Numbered from the stretch's first letter, positions 33,004 through 42,738 are shown. The stretch is DNA of 64,000 nt from Chryseobacterium indologenes (GCF_018362995.1 NZ_CP074372.1:2914001-2978000), one strand, 5' to 3'. Program-made: numbers and translations. The notes: a model not told the origin generated them from the letters alone.

Positions 33004-34224
33004 ATGAAGCTAGAAAAATCAAAATTATCAGGAGGAAAAACAGTACAGATCAGCGGTTCGAAAAGTATTTCGAATCGTTTATTGATTCTGGAAAGCCTGT
33101 TCAGCAATATAAAAATCGGAAACCTATCCAATTCTCAGGATACTCAGTTGTTAAAAAAAGCGTTATCCGAGGATACTGAAGTGGTAGACATTCATCATGC
33201 GGGAACGGCTATGCGTTTTCTTACTTCTTATTATTCTATTCAGGAAGGTAAAACGACAATTCTTACCGGTTCAGGAAGAATGAAAGAAAGGCCTATCAAA
33301 AATCTGGTAAGTGCTTTGAGGGATCTTGGAGTAGAAATTGAATATATGGAGAACGAAGGTTTCCCCCCTTTAAAAATTACAGGGAAAAAGATCACTCAGA
33401 CTTCTGTGAATGTTCCGGCTAATATTTCAAGCCAGTTTATCACTTCTCTGCTTCTTGTTGCAGGAAAACTTGAAAACGGATTAGAAATTAATCTTGTAGG
33501 AGAAGTGACTTCAAGATCTTATATTGAAATGACCCTTGATATTCTGACAAAATTTGGAATTCAAAGCAGTTTTGAAGGAAATACGATTAAAGTAGAACCT
33601 TTCACTCCTGACAATAATGAAATAGTACAGTATGAAGTGGAAAGCGACTGGAGTTCGGCTTCTTACTTCTACTCTATCTGTGCGTTGGGAAGAGAAACCA
33701 TTCATCTGAAAAGTTTTTACAAGGAATCAACACAGGGAGATTCTGCAATTGCCAATATCTATGAAAAGTTCTTCGGAGTTAAAACTACATTCTCTGAAGA
33801 TGAGCATCAACTAACGCTCGAACCTCAGCCAGATTTTTCTTTTCCTGAAAAAATTGTTCTGGATATGAATGACTGTCCTGATATTGCACAAACGCTTTGT
33901 GTAACGGCAGCCGCCTTAAAAATACCTTTCGATATTTCAGGATTGGGAACTTTAAGAGTAAAGGAAACCGACAGACTTCTTGCTTTATATAATGAACTGC
34001 AAAAACTAGGTACTGAAACAGAAATTACAGATCTGACGATTAAATCAATCAGTTTTGTAGAGCCACAAGACCATATTTCTATCAAAACGTATCAGGATCA
34101 CAGAATGGCCATGAGTTTTGCACCATTTTGTCTGATCGGAGAACTCAATATTGAAGATGAAGATGTAGTAGAAAAGTCTTATCCAATGTTCTGGAAAGAT
34201 CTTGAGAGTATACTGACTCATTAA
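33004..34224 (+). CDS. aroA: 3-phosphoshikimate 1-carboxyvinyltransferase (EPSP synthase)
   Basis: 406 residues. Transfers the enolpyruvyl group of PEP to shikimate-3-phosphate in aromatic amino acid synthesis. Conserved segments: GSKSISNRLLILESL (substrate binding), HAGTAMRFLTSYYSIQ and LTGSGRMKERPIKNLVSALRDLG, SSQFITSLLL, the middle DWSSASYFYSICALG, and RVKETDRLLALYNEL with TYQDHRMAMSFAP near the end. The RMKERPI loop contains the active-site Arg/Lys/Glu cluster. Length is a little short, as usual for Bacteroidota AroA. Closed by the terminator at 34236-34286. Confidence 0.96.
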   Translation: MKLEKSKLSGGKTVQISGSKSISNRLLILESLFSNIKIGNLSNSQDTQLLKKALSEDTEVVDIHHAGTAMRFLTSYYSIQEGKTTILTGSGRMKERPIKNLVSALRDLGVEIEYMENEGFPPLKITGKKITQTSVNVPANISSQFITSLLLVAGKLENGLEINLVGEVTSRSYIEMTLDILTKFGIQSSFEGNTIKVEPFTPDNNEIVQYEVESDWSSASYFYSICALGRETIHLKSFYKESTQGDSAIANIYEKFFGVKTTFSEDEHQLTLEPQPDFSFPEKIVLDMNDCPDIAQTLCVTAAALKIPFDISGLGTLRVKETDRLLALYNELQKLGTETEITDLTIKSISFVEPQDHISIKTYQDHRMAMSFAPFCLIGELNIEDEDVVEKSYPMFWKDLESILTH

Positions 34225-34235
34225 TAAAAACTATA

Positions 34236-34286
34236 AAATGTGGTAATTTGAAGATGATTGTTTTTTCGGATTACCACATTTTTAAT
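34236..34286 (+). terminator. Terminator of aroA
   Basis: 12-bp stem AAATGTGGTAAT / ATTACCACATTT with a 22-nt loop, then TTTAATT. The stem is perfect. Confidence 0.72.
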
Positions 34287-34299
34287 TATACTGATAATC

Positions 34300-34980
34300 A
34301 TGAAATCTGTCATTCACTTTTTGATATTCTTATCTGTGACGAACTTATCTGCTCAGAAGCTGAAAAATTTTTCGGTTCCGAAAGGTTATACTCAGATTGC
34401 AGAAGCCAAAGGCGATCTTGACAAAGATGGAAAAGATGAAACTGTTCTGATATTTAATACGAATATAAAAGCATCATACGAGCAGAACCCGGAAGGCACA
34501 AGTGACTATAAAAGGGTTTTCTATATTCTGAAAAAGGAAAACAACGGCCTGAAAGTATGGAAAGAAAATTCTGACATCATTTTTTCAAGCGGATTTGGAT
34601 TTTATCCTTCCGATAATACTCTTACAATCGATATAAAAAATAATTGTCTTGTTATCGAACAGTTGTTTTTTACCAATTCAAGACATACCCAACAATATAA
34701 ACATACCTTCAGATTTCAGAACGGAGATTTTTATCTGATAGGTTTGTACGATCATTTTGAAGACACCTGTGATTTCAGTTTCACGAATGAAATCAATTTT
34801 TCTATAGGCCAAGTGATTGTTGACAGAGAATATTCATCCTGTGATGAGGACACCAAAGTACCCGAAAACTCACATAAAGAATTTACTCATAAATTCCCGG
34901 CTCTTATTAAAATGAACGATTTCTTTATCGGAGACCACAAGTTCAGGATTCCCGGCTTGAAGGAGGATTTTGTGTTTTAA
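34300..34980 (+). CDS. Secreted protein with FG-GAP-like calcium motif
   Basis: 226 residues from the ATG at 34300. Signal peptide (MKSVIHFLIFLSVTNLSA), then one Asp-rich calcium-binding-like loop near residue 40 (GDLDKDGKDETVLIF), as in VCBS/FG-GAP proteins. The rest is beta-rich: IKNNCLVIEQLFFTNSRHTQQYKHTFRFQ, then FYLIGLYDHFEDTCDFSFTNEINFS. Homologues of this general form are common hypothetical proteins in the phylum; function unknown. The gene is directly followed by a heptad-repeat element rather than an ordinary terminator. Confidence 0.75.
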   Translation: MKSVIHFLIFLSVTNLSAQKLKNFSVPKGYTQIAEAKGDLDKDGKDETVLIFNTNIKASYEQNPEGTSDYKRVFYILKKENNGLKVWKENSDIIFSSGFGFYPSDNTLTIDIKNNCLVIEQLFFTNSRHTQQYKHTFRFQNGDFYLIGLYDHFEDTCDFSFTNEINFSIGQVIVDREYSSCDEDTKVPENSHKEFTHKFPALIKMNDFFIGDHKFRIPGLKEDFVF

Positions 34981-35114
34981 GATGGAAGCTGGATGCTGAA
35001 AGTTACTGCTTAGCATGATAGCAGCTTTATTGTAAATACATTCCCCTTTAAAGTCGGAATACTTTTTAACTATTAACAATTTCTCTTCTTCCATCCTCCA
35101 GTTTCCAGCTTCCT
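34981..35114 (+). repeat. Inverted heptad-repeat element after the FG-GAP-like gene
   Basis: Begins at the base after the stop codon. The left arm (34981-35008) reads GATGGAA, GCTGGAT, GCTGAAA, GTTACTG. The right arm (about 35079-35114) read on the other strand is GGAAGCT, GGAAACT, GGAGGAT, GGAAGAA; GGAAGCTGGA is shared exactly by both. A small nested hairpin (CTGCT 35006-35010, AGCAG 35020-35024) follows the left arm. The motif is the same as in the element at 45683-45845. Confidence 0.72.
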
Positions 35115-35210
35115 GACTTTATAGCAACTTAATCATCTCTTAAAGTTAAATTAACTCCTCATGTTTTGATATATTCTTATTTTTAAGCTGCATTAAAAAA
35201 TAAAAAAACT

Positions 35211-36209
35211 ATGTTCAAACAAAACATGAAACGCTTTACAGCCATTACTCTTGGAGTTGTTACTGCGTCTATCTTCTTTTCGTGTGCCAATGACAGCATG
35301 ATGGAAAGAGATTCTAATGAAAACCCTATGGCTTCTTTAGCAAAAACAAGTAATAAGGCTTCATTATTACCTATTGCCATGAATAGCTGGATGTCTGGCC
35401 TTCAGGATAATATTTCAATTTCAAAAATCTCCATTCCCGGTACTCATGATTCCGGAGCACGTGTAGATGCCCCTGTGGTATCAGGTACAGCTAAAACGCA
35501 GGACCTCAGCATTGCAGAACAACTGAATGCCGGTGTACGTTTTCTTGATATCCGCTGCAGACATATTGACAATGCTTTTGCTATTCACCACGGATCAATT
35601 TATCAGAATATGAATTTTGATGACGTATTAAATGCATGTTATGCATTTCTCCAAAGCAATCCTTCTGAAACGATAATCATGTCTGTAAAAGAGGAATATG
35701 ATGCTTCCAACACGACCAGAAGTTTTGAACAGACCTTTGACTCTTATGTACAGAAAAATCCTTCTAAATGGGATCTTGGAGCCAATATTCCTACCTTAGG
35801 TGCTGTAAGAGGAAAGATCAAATTATTGAGAAGATTTTCTTCGGGAACAACCAAGGGAATCAATGCTTCTCCATGGGCAGATAATACGACGTTTGATATC
35901 AATAATTCCGGTGTACAATTGAAAATTCAGGATTATTATAAGGTTACAAACAATGATGACAAGTGGAACGGAATTTCCAGTCTGCTTAATGAAGCTAAAA
36001 ATGATACGAATGGTAAACTTTTCGTGAATTTCACCAGCGGTTATAAACCTGGAATCTTCGGGATCCCAAGTATTCCTACAGTATCCAACAATATTAACCC
36101 AAGGCTTAAAACATTCTTCCAGACGAATACTCAGGGTTCATACGGAGTAATGCCGATTGATTTTGTGAATGCAGAACTGTCTGAATTAATTGTGAAAACC
36201 AATTTCTAA
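35211..36209 (+). CDS. Phosphatidylinositol-specific phospholipase C-like lipoprotein
   Basis: 332 residues starting at ATG 35211. A lipobox-like FFSC gives Cys 25. Catalytic PI-PLC X-domain: SKISIPGTHDSG with His79 and, about 47 residues on, the AIHHGS pair with the second catalytic His; LDIRCRHIDNAF lies between, then ETIIMSVKEEYD. The domain ends around residue 240; the C-terminal part (IKLLRRFSSGTTKG; WNGISSLLNEAKND; a final GVMPIDFVNAELSELIVK) is the usual end of bacterial PI-PLCs. It cleaves phosphatidylinositol or GPI-like substrates to the cyclic or free inositol phosphate and diacylglycerol. A GDPD-like/alkaline phosphatase fusion lies next to it, convergent. Confidence 0.87.
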   Translation: MFKQNMKRFTAITLGVVTASIFFSCANDSMMERDSNENPMASLAKTSNKASLLPIAMNSWMSGLQDNISISKISIPGTHDSGARVDAPVVSGTAKTQDLSIAEQLNAGVRFLDIRCRHIDNAFAIHHGSIYQNMNFDDVLNACYAFLQSNPSETIIMSVKEEYDASNTTRSFEQTFDSYVQKNPSKWDLGANIPTLGAVRGKIKLLRRFSSGTTKGINASPWADNTTFDINNSGVQLKIQDYYKVTNNDDKWNGISSLLNEAKNDTNGKLFVNFTSGYKPGIFGIPSIPTVSNNINPRLKTFFQTNTQGSYGVMPIDFVNAELSELIVKTNF

Positions 36210-36232
36210 ATCATTATTTGTTAGATATACTC

Positions 36233-36266
36233 AAAGGCGGTCTCTATTTTGAGGCGGCCTTTTTTA
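36233..36266 (+). terminator. Terminator of the PI-PLC gene
   Basis: Imperfect stem AAAGGC-GG-CTC / GAGGC-GG-CCTTT with a T-run TTTTTTATTTT. Confidence 0.65.
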
Positions 36267-36293
36267 TTTTCAATCAGGATTCTACAGATTATT

Positions 36294-36330
36294 TTAAAAG
36301 AAAAAGACTGCCTCAAAAACGAAACAGTCT
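36294..36330 (-). terminator. Terminator of the phosphatase fusion gene
   Basis: Minus strand stem AGACTG / CAGTCT with a 14-nt loop, then TTTTTCTTTT. Confidence 0.72.
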
Positions 36331-36367
36331 CTCTTTGTAAAAGTAAAAAAGTATTAAAAATCAAAAG

Positions 36368-38194
36368 TTATTTCTGAATTCCGTAGGCTGCCATTATTTT
36401 GTTGAAAATCTCCGTATTTTCAAACAATCCAGTGAACTCTTTAGAATTCGGGCCATAAGCAAAAACACTTGACGGAATAGAGGTATGATCATTGGTGCTG
36501 AAGTTTCCAAATATCCAGCCATCCTTAAGACTTCCGTCCAATAGAGTTAATCCCCCTGTTTCATGATCTCCCACCACGATTACCAGAGTTTCTTTATTTT
36601 CATCAGCAAATTTCATTGCCTTACCCACCACATGATCAAAATCCAGTAACTCTGTAACCAACTGCTCAATATTGTTGCTATGACCTCCTCCATCAGTCTG
36701 AGATGCTTCTATCATCATAAAGAATCCGTTTTTATTATTCTTTAAGTCATTTAAGGTGAGATCAAATGCATCAGAAAGCCAGTTTCCTCTTCCGTTGGTT
36801 ATTCTTTGTGAAGCCAAAGGATCAATCACCAAAGTACGGTTCTTTATTGTATTGACTGACTTCAAATCCTGATAAAGATCGATCTTGGCATCTTTAAATT
36901 TCTGTATATTTTCCTGAGACAATCCACTTGTAGGACCACCGATCAGAATTTTCGTTTTTGAAGTAACAAAATCTTTCAGAATAGGTTCAGAACTGTTTCT
37001 GTTATCTGAATGAGCATAGAAGTCTGCAGGTGTTGCATCTGTAACATCACCTGTGGAAATCAATCCGGAAACCATACCATTTTTAGCAATAATATCCGGA
37101 ATCTGCGCGAGTGCTTTCCCCATATTATCAACCCCTACAAAAGTATTCTTAGTTTTCACTCCTGTTGCAAATGCTGTAGAACCCGGTGCGGAATCTGTAA
37201 TATAGGCATTGGATGAATTGGTTTTGGAAAGTCCTGTAGATTTCATGTTGAAAACATTCAGTTTCCCTTTGTTGGCTGTAAAGGCAGCATAATATTGTGG
37301 CAGAGAAGTTCCGTCTGGTATGAGAAGGATAACATTCTTTACTTTTTTACGTACTCCATCTGATGCATAGGTCGGCGTATATGTGCTGTATTCTTTTGTA
37401 TTTTTATAAAAATTCTTCGGAATAGCGTTCATGAATTTTTTAAGATCAGGAATATGATCGGTATTGATATAATCCACTCCTATATCCATAAGATTCACCC
37501 ATGCATTTGGAAAATCCGGGGCTCCGTAAAAACGCATTGGCTTTTGCTGGGAATGTGCTTTTTCAACAGCAGTTTTAATTTTTTCCGTTTCTTCATCTCT
37601 TGGAATTCCTTTTCCATTCCATTTGACCAATCCGGGAAGGTCTGCACTGAACATCCCTACTCTTTTTAACTGATCTGCAGAATAATTTTTATCAAGGTCA
37701 CCATCAAAGTAAAGATAGTTTGGATAGTTTTTAAAATCTGCCGGCTGAGGTCTTCCTCCGGTGATTACAATTTTAATACCTGGATTTCCTGTAATCTCAG
37801 GATATTTATTTAATGTAGTGATCAAAGCAACCAATGATGTTTTGTAGTCCTGCTTAATATCAATCAGCAGCTGAAGTTTCTTACTGGCATCCGGATAGAT
37901 ATTTCCCTTATTCAGTTTAATCTGTTTGGAAATATTATCAAGATAAAGATTTTCCAGTGTTCTGTCTGCAGAAAGTTCTTTTTCGGTATGCGCTACCCAG
38001 AGATTACCCTTCACCAGAAAGACATCTGCTTCTATGGAACCAAAGTTGGCATAATAAGCCTGCCAAAAGGGAATCTCCTGCATGTAATCATTATGTGAAT
38101 GTGCATTGCCAATATTGTAGTTTAAATAATTCTGAGCCTGATTTTCAGAAAAAACAGCCAGGGCTAATACAGCCAAAATTTTTGATAGTTTCAT
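36368..38194 (-). CDS. GDPD/PLC-like domain fused to alkaline phosphatase
   Basis: 608 residues. After a signal peptide (1-20), residues about 22-265 form a GDPD/PI-PLC-like barrel: GNAHSHNDYMQEIPF (His 32 and 34), GSIEADVFLVKGNLWVAHT (Glu 55, Asp 57, His 69) and a late MDIGVDYINTDHIPDL. Residues about 283-608 are an alkaline phosphatase: VILLIPDGTS (Asp 294), TDSAPGSTAFATG with the nucleophile Ser 335, ASQTDGGGHSNN and VVGDHETGGLTLLDG with metal-binding Asp and His. The order suggests a phosphodiester is opened and its phosphate released on one chain, in the periplasm or outside. SusCD lies upstream on the same strand but is separated by a terminator (38252-38291). Confidence 0.9.
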   Translation of the reverse strand: MKLSKILAVLALAVFSENQAQNYLNYNIGNAHSHNDYMQEIPFWQAYYANFGSIEADVFLVKGNLWVAHTEKELSADRTLENLYLDNISKQIKLNKGNIYPDASKKLQLLIDIKQDYKTSLVALITTLNKYPEITGNPGIKIVITGGRPQPADFKNYPNYLYFDGDLDKNYSADQLKRVGMFSADLPGLVKWNGKGIPRDEETEKIKTAVEKAHSQQKPMRFYGAPDFPNAWVNLMDIGVDYINTDHIPDLKKFMNAIPKNFYKNTKEYSTYTPTYASDGVRKKVKNVILLIPDGTSLPQYYAAFTANKGKLNVFNMKSTGLSKTNSSNAYITDSAPGSTAFATGVKTKNTFVGVDNMGKALAQIPDIIAKNGMVSGLISTGDVTDATPADFYAHSDNRNSSEPILKDFVTSKTKILIGGPTSGLSQENIQKFKDAKIDLYQDLKSVNTIKNRTLVIDPLASQRITNGRGNWLSDAFDLTLNDLKNNKNGFFMMIEASQTDGGGHSNNIEQLVTELLDFDHVVGKAMKFADENKETLVIVVGDHETGGLTLLDGSLKDGWIFGNFSTNDHTSIPSSVFAYGPNSKEFTGLFENTEIFNKIMAAYGIQK

Positions 38195-38251
38195 TCGTAT
38201 ACCATTGTTATTTTTATAGGGTAAATAAGATGTCCTATCCCTATACCTTTG

Positions 38252-38291
38252 AAAAAACTATATCATCACAGAAGCTTCTGCAATGATATAG
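38252..38291 (-). terminator. Terminator between susD and the phosphatase fusion
   Basis: Minus strand 9-bp stem CTATATCAT / ATGATATAG (a nested AGAAGCTTCT palindrome fills the loop), followed by TTTTTTC. It falls 25 nt after the susD stop and would partly uncouple the phosphatase gene. Confidence 0.75.
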
Positions 38292-38315
38292 TGGCTTATA
38301 TATAAAGATTAAAAA

Positions 38316-39824
38316 TTACCAGCCTTCATTTTGTTTAATGATCCCATGACTGTTTACGATTTCAGCCTGCGGAACTGCCCAAACATTATGTACAGCCGGA
38401 TTAAAGTTTCTTGCTGCCCAGACTACCTGCCCATTGATCCCATGCAGAGGCTTCGCATAAGCTGCCTGTGCATCTCCCCAACGTACAAGATCTCTGTGCC
38501 TGTCTGCCCATTCACCTGCCAGTTCACAACGTCTTTCATGCTTCAGATCGGCCATTGTACATCCGTTTTTCGGAGATAAACCTGCACGTACTCTGATCAT
38601 ATTGATTTCCTGATCTGCAGATTTACCCTGCATCAGTGAAGCTTCTGCTTTGATAAGAATTACCTCAGCATAACGCATGATCGGAACGGCAAGGTCTGTA
38701 CACGGATAATCTCCGTTAGCACTTACATGACCGCTGTTCAGCTGATATTTGAAGGCATCCATATATTTATTAAACTGGTATCCGGTAAGAGAGTTGGTAG
38801 AAGCATATATTCTTTCTTTACCGTTAAAAGTAAATTTGTCACCTATTTTCAGGATGGAAGCACTTCTTCTAAGATCTCCTGTTTCATATTCGTCATAAAG
38901 TTCTTTTGTCGGCTGGAAGTATCCCCATCCGTTATATTCTCCCCATCCTTTATTTTCAAGCATTACGCCCGGAAGAATACTTCCCCATGCTGTAAACTTA
39001 GGAGTTCCAGGGATAGACCAGATATATTCTGAGCTGTAGTTATTTTCAGCTTTGAAGACATCAGCAAAATTTCCCAGTAAGGCTCTGTTCCCTTTTGTCA
39101 TGACTTCGTTGGCCCAGAATTCTGCATTCTTCCAGTCTTTCATAAACAGGTACACTTTTGCTAAAAGTGCCCATGCAGCTGCTTTATGAGGTCTTCCGTA
39201 ATCTTTTGCAGGAAGTTCTGCCTGAGTAGGTAATAATTCTGCCGCTCTTTTCAGATCATTCACGATGTAGGTGTAATTCTCCATTACGTTGGCAGCTCTT
39301 GGAATCGGGTTTGGATCCGGATCTTTTGAACGGTCGATAATAGGAACTCCTGCTTTTTCATTTCCGTAAGAATAAGAAAGTTCAAAATACATTCTGCTGC
39401 TCATGAACAAAGCTTCGCCCAGATATTTATTTTTAATGGCCTGTGAAGTCTGGATATTATCAACATTACGGATCACACGGTTGGCGACTCCAATTACATT
39501 ATATCTTTTGTTCCATTGAGTTTCAAGATCTCCTGCCGCGATGTAATTGCTGCTGAAGTTTTTTGCGTTATCCGCCTCACTTTTTGCCCTTCCGGTAACC
39601 ATATCATCACTGGCATTGATAAACCAAAACAGACCTCTTCCGTAAAATTCACCATCAAACAATGGCTTATACATCGCATTTGCTCCGGTAACCAAATCGT
39701 TTTCCGTTTTCCAGAAACTGGCTTCAGTAGGTGTTCCTTCCGGCTGAACGTCCAACTCTCCTGTACATGATAAAAGCATTACAGATATTCCTGATACTAA
39801 AAATATTTTATTGAAAAATTTCAT
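38316..39824 (-). CDS. SusD/RagB-family nutrient-binding lipoprotein
   Basis: 502 residues. Lipobox MLLSC (Cys 20). SusD N-terminal TPR-like region: EGTPTEASFWKTENDLVTGANAMYKPLF, then AWALLAKVYLFMKDWKNAEFWAN and the C-terminal IRYAEVILIKAEASLMQ / RVRAGLSP, followed by LKHERRCELAGEWADRHRDLVRWG. The RRCELAGE (R-x-E-L-x-x-E) block is diagnostic for the family. SusD caps the SusC barrel on the cell surface and delivers ligand. Partner of the SusC gene 25 nt upstream. Ligand unknown; it may relate to the adjacent phosphatase. Confidence 0.92.
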   Translation of the reverse strand: MKFFNKIFLVSGISVMLLSCTGELDVQPEGTPTEASFWKTENDLVTGANAMYKPLFDGEFYGRGLFWFINASDDMVTGRAKSEADNAKNFSSNYIAAGDLETQWNKRYNVIGVANRVIRNVDNIQTSQAIKNKYLGEALFMSSRMYFELSYSYGNEKAGVPIIDRSKDPDPNPIPRAANVMENYTYIVNDLKRAAELLPTQAELPAKDYGRPHKAAAWALLAKVYLFMKDWKNAEFWANEVMTKGNRALLGNFADVFKAENNYSSEYIWSIPGTPKFTAWGSILPGVMLENKGWGEYNGWGYFQPTKELYDEYETGDLRRSASILKIGDKFTFNGKERIYASTNSLTGYQFNKYMDAFKYQLNSGHVSANGDYPCTDLAVPIMRYAEVILIKAEASLMQGKSADQEINMIRVRAGLSPKNGCTMADLKHERRCELAGEWADRHRDLVRWGDAQAAYAKPLHGINGQVVWAARNFNPAVHNVWAVPQAEIVNSHGIIKQNEGW

Positions 39825-39849
39825 TTTTTACTTTTTTGTTAGTTAAAAA

Positions 39850-42738
39850 TTATAAACCGATCTCCACCCCAAAGATGAATGAGCGTGCCTGAGGATATCT
39901 TCCGGTATCTACACCATAGGAATTCATCCCTACTTCAGGATCAAATCCTGTATATTTCGTTATCGTAAACAGGTTGTTGGTGGTTACATACACTCTCACT
40001 TTGTTTACATCCAGTTTATGGTACAATTCTTTTGGTAATGAATATCCGATGGTAAGGTTCTTCAGTCTTAAATAAGATCCGTCTTCCACATAGAAATCTG
40101 ATACTTTGGAATAATTACCGCTTGGATCACCGTGTACCAGTCTTGGAATATCAGTGTTTGTATTCTGAGGAGTCCATGCATTCAGGATATCTTTATCCAT
40201 ATTATAGTTCTGCCCTGTTCCACCCGGGTTCAAAGAAATAAACTTCATTCCGTTGAATATTTTATTTCCGTATACTCCCTGGAAGAATAAATTCAGATCA
40301 AAGTTTTTCCAGGTCATATTGTAAGAGAACCCATAAGAGAACTTAGGATATGGGCTTCCAAGATTGACAAAATCATTATTATTAAGCACTCCCGTATTTC
40401 CTTCTTTTTTCAGGAATTTGATATCTCCCGGCTTAGCATTCGGCTGGATAAGATTTCCGTTGGCATCTTTATAATTGTTGATTTCTTCCTGAGTCTGGAA
40501 AATTCCTCCCGTCTTATAACCATAGAAAGAATACAAAGGATCACCTACTTTCACACGGGTTGGTTTCAATACGCCTCTTACTCCATTATCATTGATAAAG
40601 ATCTCATCTACATTGGCAAGCTGCTTCACCGTGTTTTTTAGTTGATTTATCGTAGCTCCAACTGAGAACGTAAATTCATCTGAAACCACCTTGTTATAAT
40701 TTATACCCAATTCGTATCCTTTATCCTGGAATAACCCTGCATTCACATACTGATTATTATACGTTGCCGTACTTGGTAAGCTTACGTTGAAGATCTGATC
40801 TTTGGAATTCTTTACGAAATAATCAAACTGTAAGGAAAGGCTGTTGTGAAGGAATGAAGCATCCACCCCGAAGTTAGTCTGCTCAGATTTCCCCCATTTC
40901 AGATCCGGGTTTGGACGTGTGGTAGCATAATAAGCAATGTTCTGAGAAGGATCCTGACCGAAAATGACATTATTATCTCTGGTCATCAAAGGATTTACAG
41001 CCTGGTAGGAGACTCCACCAAGATTTCCTAAAATTCCATAGCTTCCTCTCAATTTCAGAGTGGAAAGCCATAAAATATTTTTCAGAAAATTTTCTTTAGA
41101 GACCATCCATCCTCCTGAAATTGAGTAATAATCCGAAAAGTGTTTTTCTTTAGAAACCAAAGAAGTTCCGTCTCTTCTTCCCAGCAGACTAATCATATAT
41201 TTTCCGGCATAGTCATAGTTCACCCTTGCCAGATAAGAAGTTAAAGCACTTTTGTATTTATAACTGTCAGCTTCTTTATTGGTATCTGCCGCATTCTGAA
41301 GATATCTGAAAGCTTCCGCCTCACTTCTGAAATCAAAAGTCTTTGCACGGAATCCTTCTTCAGTTGTTTTCTGGAATGTTAAACCTGCAAGGAAGTCAAA
41401 ATTATGTTTTCCTTCCGTTAATTTATACGTAAGAAGCTGCTCAGCAAGAGAAGTAGATACATTATTGGATTGATATTCCAGGCTGTTGGTATCAAAAATC
41501 TTTCCTACTTCCAATACTCTGGAATTAAACTCCTTTACATTTCCTAGTTTAAATGTCTGAGCAAAATTGGAACGGAATTTTAAATCTTTGGCCAAAGTAA
41601 TTTCCACATAAGGGTTGATCAAAATCTCATGGGTAGGGTTTCTGATGCTGATCCTTTTAAGATAAGCAACAGGGTTGATCATATCTCCATATCCACCTGC
41701 CACATCAATGGGCAATCCGGAAAATGCACCACTCGGCGTATATACCGGAACATTCGGCGGATAGTACATAGCTGCCACCAAAGCTCCTGTATACCCACTT
41801 TTGGTATCTGCTGTATTTCCGTCTGAGTAGTTATAGTACATATTTTCTCCGATCGTTAACCAGTCTTTTACTTTATGTTCAGAATTAACTCTGAAGTTAT
41901 ATCGTTTTGCCTGAGTATTCAATAAGATCCCTTCCAGATTTCTGTGGTTCATTCCCACAAAATATCTGGACTTCTCACTTCCTCCGCTTAAGTTGACATT
42001 GTATTCCTGAATCGTTCCTGTTCTGAAAATTTCTTTCATCCAGTCTGTTCTGGTAATTCTTCCGTCCGGATATTGATTAGGGTTAAAAGCTATTGGTAAG
42101 CTTCCAAGTTTTCCGGCATTTTCATAGGCCTTGTACATCACATCCTGAAACTCCGCTGCATTCAGAGATTCTTTTAATCTCCATGCCTGGTTTACACCGT
42201 ATTTCACATCAAAGTCTACCGTAAGATTTCCTTTTTTCCCTTTTTTAGTAGTAATAAGAATAACCCCTCCGGAAGATCTTGCTCCGTAAATGGCTGCAGA
42301 AGCATCTTTAAGCACAGAAATATCCTGAATATCATTTGGATTAATAGACGGTGTTCCATTAAAAACTACTCCGTCTACTACATACAAAGGAGTTTCTCCA
42401 TTGATTCCCCCCAGACCACGAATATTTACTTTAGGTGAGCCGTTAGGATCTCCACCTTCATTCACTACAGTTACTCCGGGAGCTTTCCCCTGAAGAACTT
42501 CTCCTACGCCAGACAATGATCTGGAAGTAAGCTTATCCAGCGAAGCCTCGGAAACAGCGCCGGAAACTTTACTTTTTTTCTGTGTTCCATATCCAACAAC
42601 AACAATCTCGTCGATGGATTTTTCTTTTAAGCTGTCTTTTTTCTGAGCGAGGAACATCGGTGAAGCTGATATTGCACCAATAAGTAATACCCTACCCGTT
42701 AAATAAGTTACAGATACAGGGATTTTAAATACATTCAT
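39850..42738 (-). CDS. SusC/RagA-family TonB-dependent transporter
   Basis: 962 residues from the ATG at 42738. A longer TTG frame would start inside the -7 box, and the ATG is preceded by AAGGAG. Signal peptide runs to about residue 32. Directly after it comes the TonB box and plug (SIDEIVVVGYGTQKKSKVSG), so the carboxypeptidase-regulatory domain that usually starts SusC proteins is missing. SusC signatures: VLKDASAAIYGARSSGGVILITTKKG and a C-terminal GFDPEVGMNSYG and FIFGVEIGL end. It imports large ligands across the outer membrane with TonB energy. Operon with the SusD gene 25 nt downstream. Confidence 0.93.
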   Translation of the reverse strand: MNVFKIPVSVTYLTGRVLLIGAISASPMFLAQKKDSLKEKSIDEIVVVGYGTQKKSKVSGAVSEASLDKLTSRSLSGVGEVLQGKAPGVTVVNEGGDPNGSPKVNIRGLGGINGETPLYVVDGVVFNGTPSINPNDIQDISVLKDASAAIYGARSSGGVILITTKKGKKGNLTVDFDVKYGVNQAWRLKESLNAAEFQDVMYKAYENAGKLGSLPIAFNPNQYPDGRITRTDWMKEIFRTGTIQEYNVNLSGGSEKSRYFVGMNHRNLEGILLNTQAKRYNFRVNSEHKVKDWLTIGENMYYNYSDGNTADTKSGYTGALVAAMYYPPNVPVYTPSGAFSGLPIDVAGGYGDMINPVAYLKRISIRNPTHEILINPYVEITLAKDLKFRSNFAQTFKLGNVKEFNSRVLEVGKIFDTNSLEYQSNNVSTSLAEQLLTYKLTEGKHNFDFLAGLTFQKTTEEGFRAKTFDFRSEAEAFRYLQNAADTNKEADSYKYKSALTSYLARVNYDYAGKYMISLLGRRDGTSLVSKEKHFSDYYSISGGWMVSKENFLKNILWLSTLKLRGSYGILGNLGGVSYQAVNPLMTRDNNVIFGQDPSQNIAYYATTRPNPDLKWGKSEQTNFGVDASFLHNSLSLQFDYFVKNSKDQIFNVSLPSTATYNNQYVNAGLFQDKGYELGINYNKVVSDEFTFSVGATINQLKNTVKQLANVDEIFINDNGVRGVLKPTRVKVGDPLYSFYGYKTGGIFQTQEEINNYKDANGNLIQPNAKPGDIKFLKKEGNTGVLNNNDFVNLGSPYPKFSYGFSYNMTWKNFDLNLFFQGVYGNKIFNGMKFISLNPGGTGQNYNMDKDILNAWTPQNTNTDIPRLVHGDPSGNYSKVSDFYVEDGSYLRLKNLTIGYSLPKELYHKLDVNKVRVYVTTNNLFTITKYTGFDPEVGMNSYGVDTGRYPQARSFIFGVEIGL

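Noticed and set aside
38316..42738. Polysaccharide utilisation locus
   Set aside because: SusCD is present but no glycoside hydrolase, polysaccharide lyase, sulfatase or SusR-type sensor lies in the window.
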